The position numbers and the translations under genes are program-made. Positions 62,526-64,000 of a stretch of 64,000 nt of DNA are shown here, piece after piece. This DNA is from an uncultured Clostridia bacterium (lineage in GTDB: Bacteria > Bacillota > Clostridia > Oscillospirales > Ruminococcaceae): positions 62,001-126,000 of the forward strand of contig CANQUJ010000002.1 of NCBI GenBank assembly GCA_947627005.1, read 5' to 3'. Each line of letters begins with the position of its first letter. The stretch's first letter is position 1. The notes beneath the pieces were generated by a model. The model saw only the letters and a list, made by a program, of their open reading frames with translations. It was not told the DNA's origin and did not search any database.

Positions 62526-63791
62526 CTACTTCTTCCCCTTTATCTGCTCCCAATACGCCTTGGCCGACTGCTCGGCCTTGTTCTCGCCGTATTCGTAGTA
62601 GACCCTGTCCTTCAAAACGTCTGGCAGATACTGCTGTTCGACCCAGTGGTTCGGGAAATCGTGCGGGTAGAGATAGTGCTGACCCTTAGCCTTCGCGCCC
62701 TCGCCGTCGAAATGCTTGTTCTGAAGCTGCCGCGGAAACTCCGGGCTGCCGAACTCTTTGATGTCCGCGATGGCCGCGTCGACCGCAAGGTAGGCGCTGT
62801 TAGACTTCGGAGCTGTCGCCAAAAGAACCACCGCGTCGCCGAGAGGAATCCTCGCCTCGGGCAGGCCGAGCTGCAACGCGCTGTCTACGCAGGCTTTGAC
62901 TATCGGTATCGCCATAGGATACGCAAGGCCGACGTCTTCGGAGGCGATGACCAAAAGCCGCCGGCAGAGCGAGATTATATCGCCCGATTCCAAAAGCCTT
63001 GCCGCATAGTGGAGCGCCGCGTTTTCGTCGGAGCCCCGAATGGATTTTTGAAGCGCGGAAAGAGAGTCGTAGTGCTCGTCGCCGGCGCGGTCGTATCTCA
63101 TATTCGAGCGCTGCGTAAGCTCTTTCGCGGTCTCAAGGGTAACGTCGACCCTGTCGCCGCTCATCGAGGATAGAACGCAGAGCTCTACCGTATTTATCGA
63201 CTTTCTGACGTCTCCGCCACAGCCGCGGGCGATGTGGTCGATAACTCCGTCTTCTATGCTGAGCTTAAAGCCGCCGTCCTCGGCCGCAAGCTTAAAGGCG
63301 CGCTCGACGGCGGGTTTGACCTCTTCGGGGCTTACCGGCAGGAACTCGAAGACGGTCGAGCGGCTTATAATCGCGTTGTAAACGTAAAAATACGGGTTCT
63401 CGGTGGTCGAAGAAATAAGGGTTATCCGCCCGTTTTCTATGTATTCCAAAAGCGACTGCTGCTGCTTTTTGTTCAGATATTGAATCTCGTCGAGGTATAG
63501 AAGTATGCCGTTGTAGCCGTAAAGGGTGTCAGTGTCGGCGATGACGTCTTTGATGTCTTGGACCGAGGCCGAAGTGCCGTTAAGCTTGCACATCTTCATA
63601 TTCGTGTTTTCGGCGATTATCCTTGCGACCGTTGTCTTTCCGACGCCGGAGCAGCCGTAGAATATCATATTCGGAATTTTGCCGCTTTCGATGATTTTTC
63701 TAAGCGGCTTGCCCTCGCCCAAAATATGAGACTGCCCGACTACGTCGTCAAGGGTTTTCGGCCTTATCCTGTCGGCCAAAGGTGCGTTCAC
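62526..63791 (-). CDS. rarA: replication-associated recombination protein A (RarA/MgsA)
   Basis: This 421-aa AAA+ ATPase acts at stalled replication forks. Walker A is FYGCSGVGKTTVARII, Walker B is LLYLDEIQYLNKKQQ, and SRSTVFEFLPVSPEEV is the sensor region. The C-terminal tetramerisation domain contains LPEARIPLGDAVVLLATAPK, then KSNSAYLAVDAAI. It starts at GTG 63791 with AAAGGGG eight bases upstream. It follows clpX, read the same way. Confidence 0.95.
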   Translation of the reverse strand: MNAPLADRIRPKTLDDVVGQSHILGEGKPLRKIIESGKIPNMIFYGCSGVGKTTVARIIAENTNMKMCKLNGTSASVQDIKDVIADTDTLYGYNGILLYLDEIQYLNKKQQQSLLEYIENGRITLISSTTENPYFYVYNAIISRSTVFEFLPVSPEEVKPAVERAFKLAAEDGGFKLSIEDGVIDHIARGCGGDVRKSINTVELCVLSSMSGDRVDVTLETAKELTQRSNMRYDRAGDEHYDSLSALQKSIRGSDENAALHYAARLLESGDIISLCRRLLVIASEDVGLAYPMAIPIVKACVDSALQLGLPEARIPLGDAVVLLATAPKSNSAYLAVDAAIADIKEFGSPEFPRQLQNKHFDGEGAKAKGQHYLYPHDFPNHWVEQQYLPDVLKDRVYYEYGENKAEQSAKAYWEQIKGKK

Positions 63792-63817
63792 GGCGATATC
63801 CCCTTTCTATGCAATTT

Positions 63818-63841
63818 GAGGAGCAGCCCAAACTGCCCCTC
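63818..63841 (-). terminator. hairpin between clpX and rarA
   Basis: GAGGGGCAG and CTGCTCCTC (63818-63841) pair with one G-U around six bases, just after the clpX stop. The U-run on the minus strand is absent (AAATTGC), so it may attenuate rather than stop transcription. Confidence 0.45.
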
Positions 63842-63847
63842 ATAAAA

Positions 63848-64000
63848 TTACTTTTTCTGCTTTTTTCCGTATTCCAATGTGACGTCCGCGCCGTCGCGAA
63901 TCGTTTCTTCGGTCACGATGACCTTCGAGACGTCTGTCTGCGCCGGGGTCTCGAACATCGGCTTTAAAAGCGCGCCCTCGACTATCGACCTTAGGCCCCT
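63848..64000 (-). CDS. clpX: ATP-dependent Clp protease ATP-binding subunit ClpX, C-terminal fragment
   Basis: Only the last 50 codons are in view. The translation GLRSIVEGALLKPMFETPAQ, followed by DVSKVIVTEETIRD and an EYGKKQKK tail, matches the ClpX C-terminus, where GARGLRSIxE is invariant. ClpX unfolds proteins for ClpP. The stop TAA is at 63848-63850. The N-terminal zinc-binding and AAA+ parts lie beyond the right edge, so the call rests on this segment. Confidence 0.88.
   Translation of the reverse strand, partial: RGLRSIVEGALLKPMFETPAQTDVSKVIVTEETIRDGADVTLEYGKKQKK

Overview
The window is ordinary chromosomal DNA of a spore-forming member of the Bacillota (class Clostridia, most like the Oscillospirales/Ruminococcus-type gut lineages). 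The evidence is a complete spoIIIAA-AH operon, spoIIGA-sigE-sigG, yunB, DivIVA/SepF/YlmH division genes, a T-box tyrS leader, strong AGGAGG-type ribosome sites, frequent TTG/GTG starts, and gene orders shared with Bacillus and Clostridium (nusB-xseA-xseB-ispA-dxs-tlyA-nadK-argR-recN; mutS-mutL-miaA). The species assignment is inference. I see no prophage, transposase, CRISPR array or defence island. Almost every gene is on the minus strand; only dnaD-dnaI and an S1-domain gene read rightward.

Layout, left to right. 1-3.2 kb: gatA (cut by the edge), gatC, ligA and yunB. 3.2-7.4 kb: a split transketolase, a HAD phosphatase, an RluD-type pseudouridine synthase and lspA. 7.4-12.3 kb: ileS, divIVA, ylmH and sepF, transcribed from a clear SigA promoter. 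12.3-19.5 kb: ylbF-mutS-mutL-miaA plus a HlyD-like envelope protein. 19.6-22.3 kb: a lipoprotein gene diverging from the dnaD-dnaI helicase-loading pair, with two face-to-face extended -10 promoters. 22.4-24.4 kb: a membrane protein, a putative anti-sigma factor, an ECF sigma factor and tRNA-His. 24.4-37.8 kb: a long, tightly overlapped operon from nusB down to manA (isoprenoid, DNA repair, NAD, arginine regulation, cell-wall and tRNA-modification genes). 37.9-43.9 kb: an Asp23 protein, the spoIIIA operon, a TIGR04086-type membrane protein and yajC. 43.9-51.1 kb: an NfnAB/GltA-type flavoenzyme pair behind two large exported cell-wall proteins. 51.2-53.4 kb: tyrS with its Tyr T-box and a lipoprotein. 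53.5-56 kb: the sigG/sigE/spoIIGA sporulation cluster. 56-61 kb: M18 aminopeptidase, lytic transglycosylase, coaE, Sua5/TsaC, prfA and a DUF951 protein. 61.1-64 kb: S1-domain protein, a large palindromic repeat, rarA, and the 3' end of clpX.

The genes work together as information-processing housekeeping (translation, tRNA modification, mismatch repair, replication loading) interleaved with mother-cell and forespore sporulation functions: SpoIIGA would activate pro-SigE; SigE would drive spoIIIA (a candidate SigE promoter lies upstream); the SpoIIIA channel supports late SigG activity in the forespore.

The features most worth a second look are regulatory and structural. A DUF951 gene appears to start at ACG. 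A roughly 110-bp nested palindrome includes the sigG stop codon. A roughly 240-bp palindromic element sits between convergent genes. A terminator hairpin swallows the ribosome site of the next gene. Tandem leader hairpins precede the Asp23 gene, and a TsaD paralogue sits in the slot usually held by folD. I could not identify any convincing undescribed multi-gene system.
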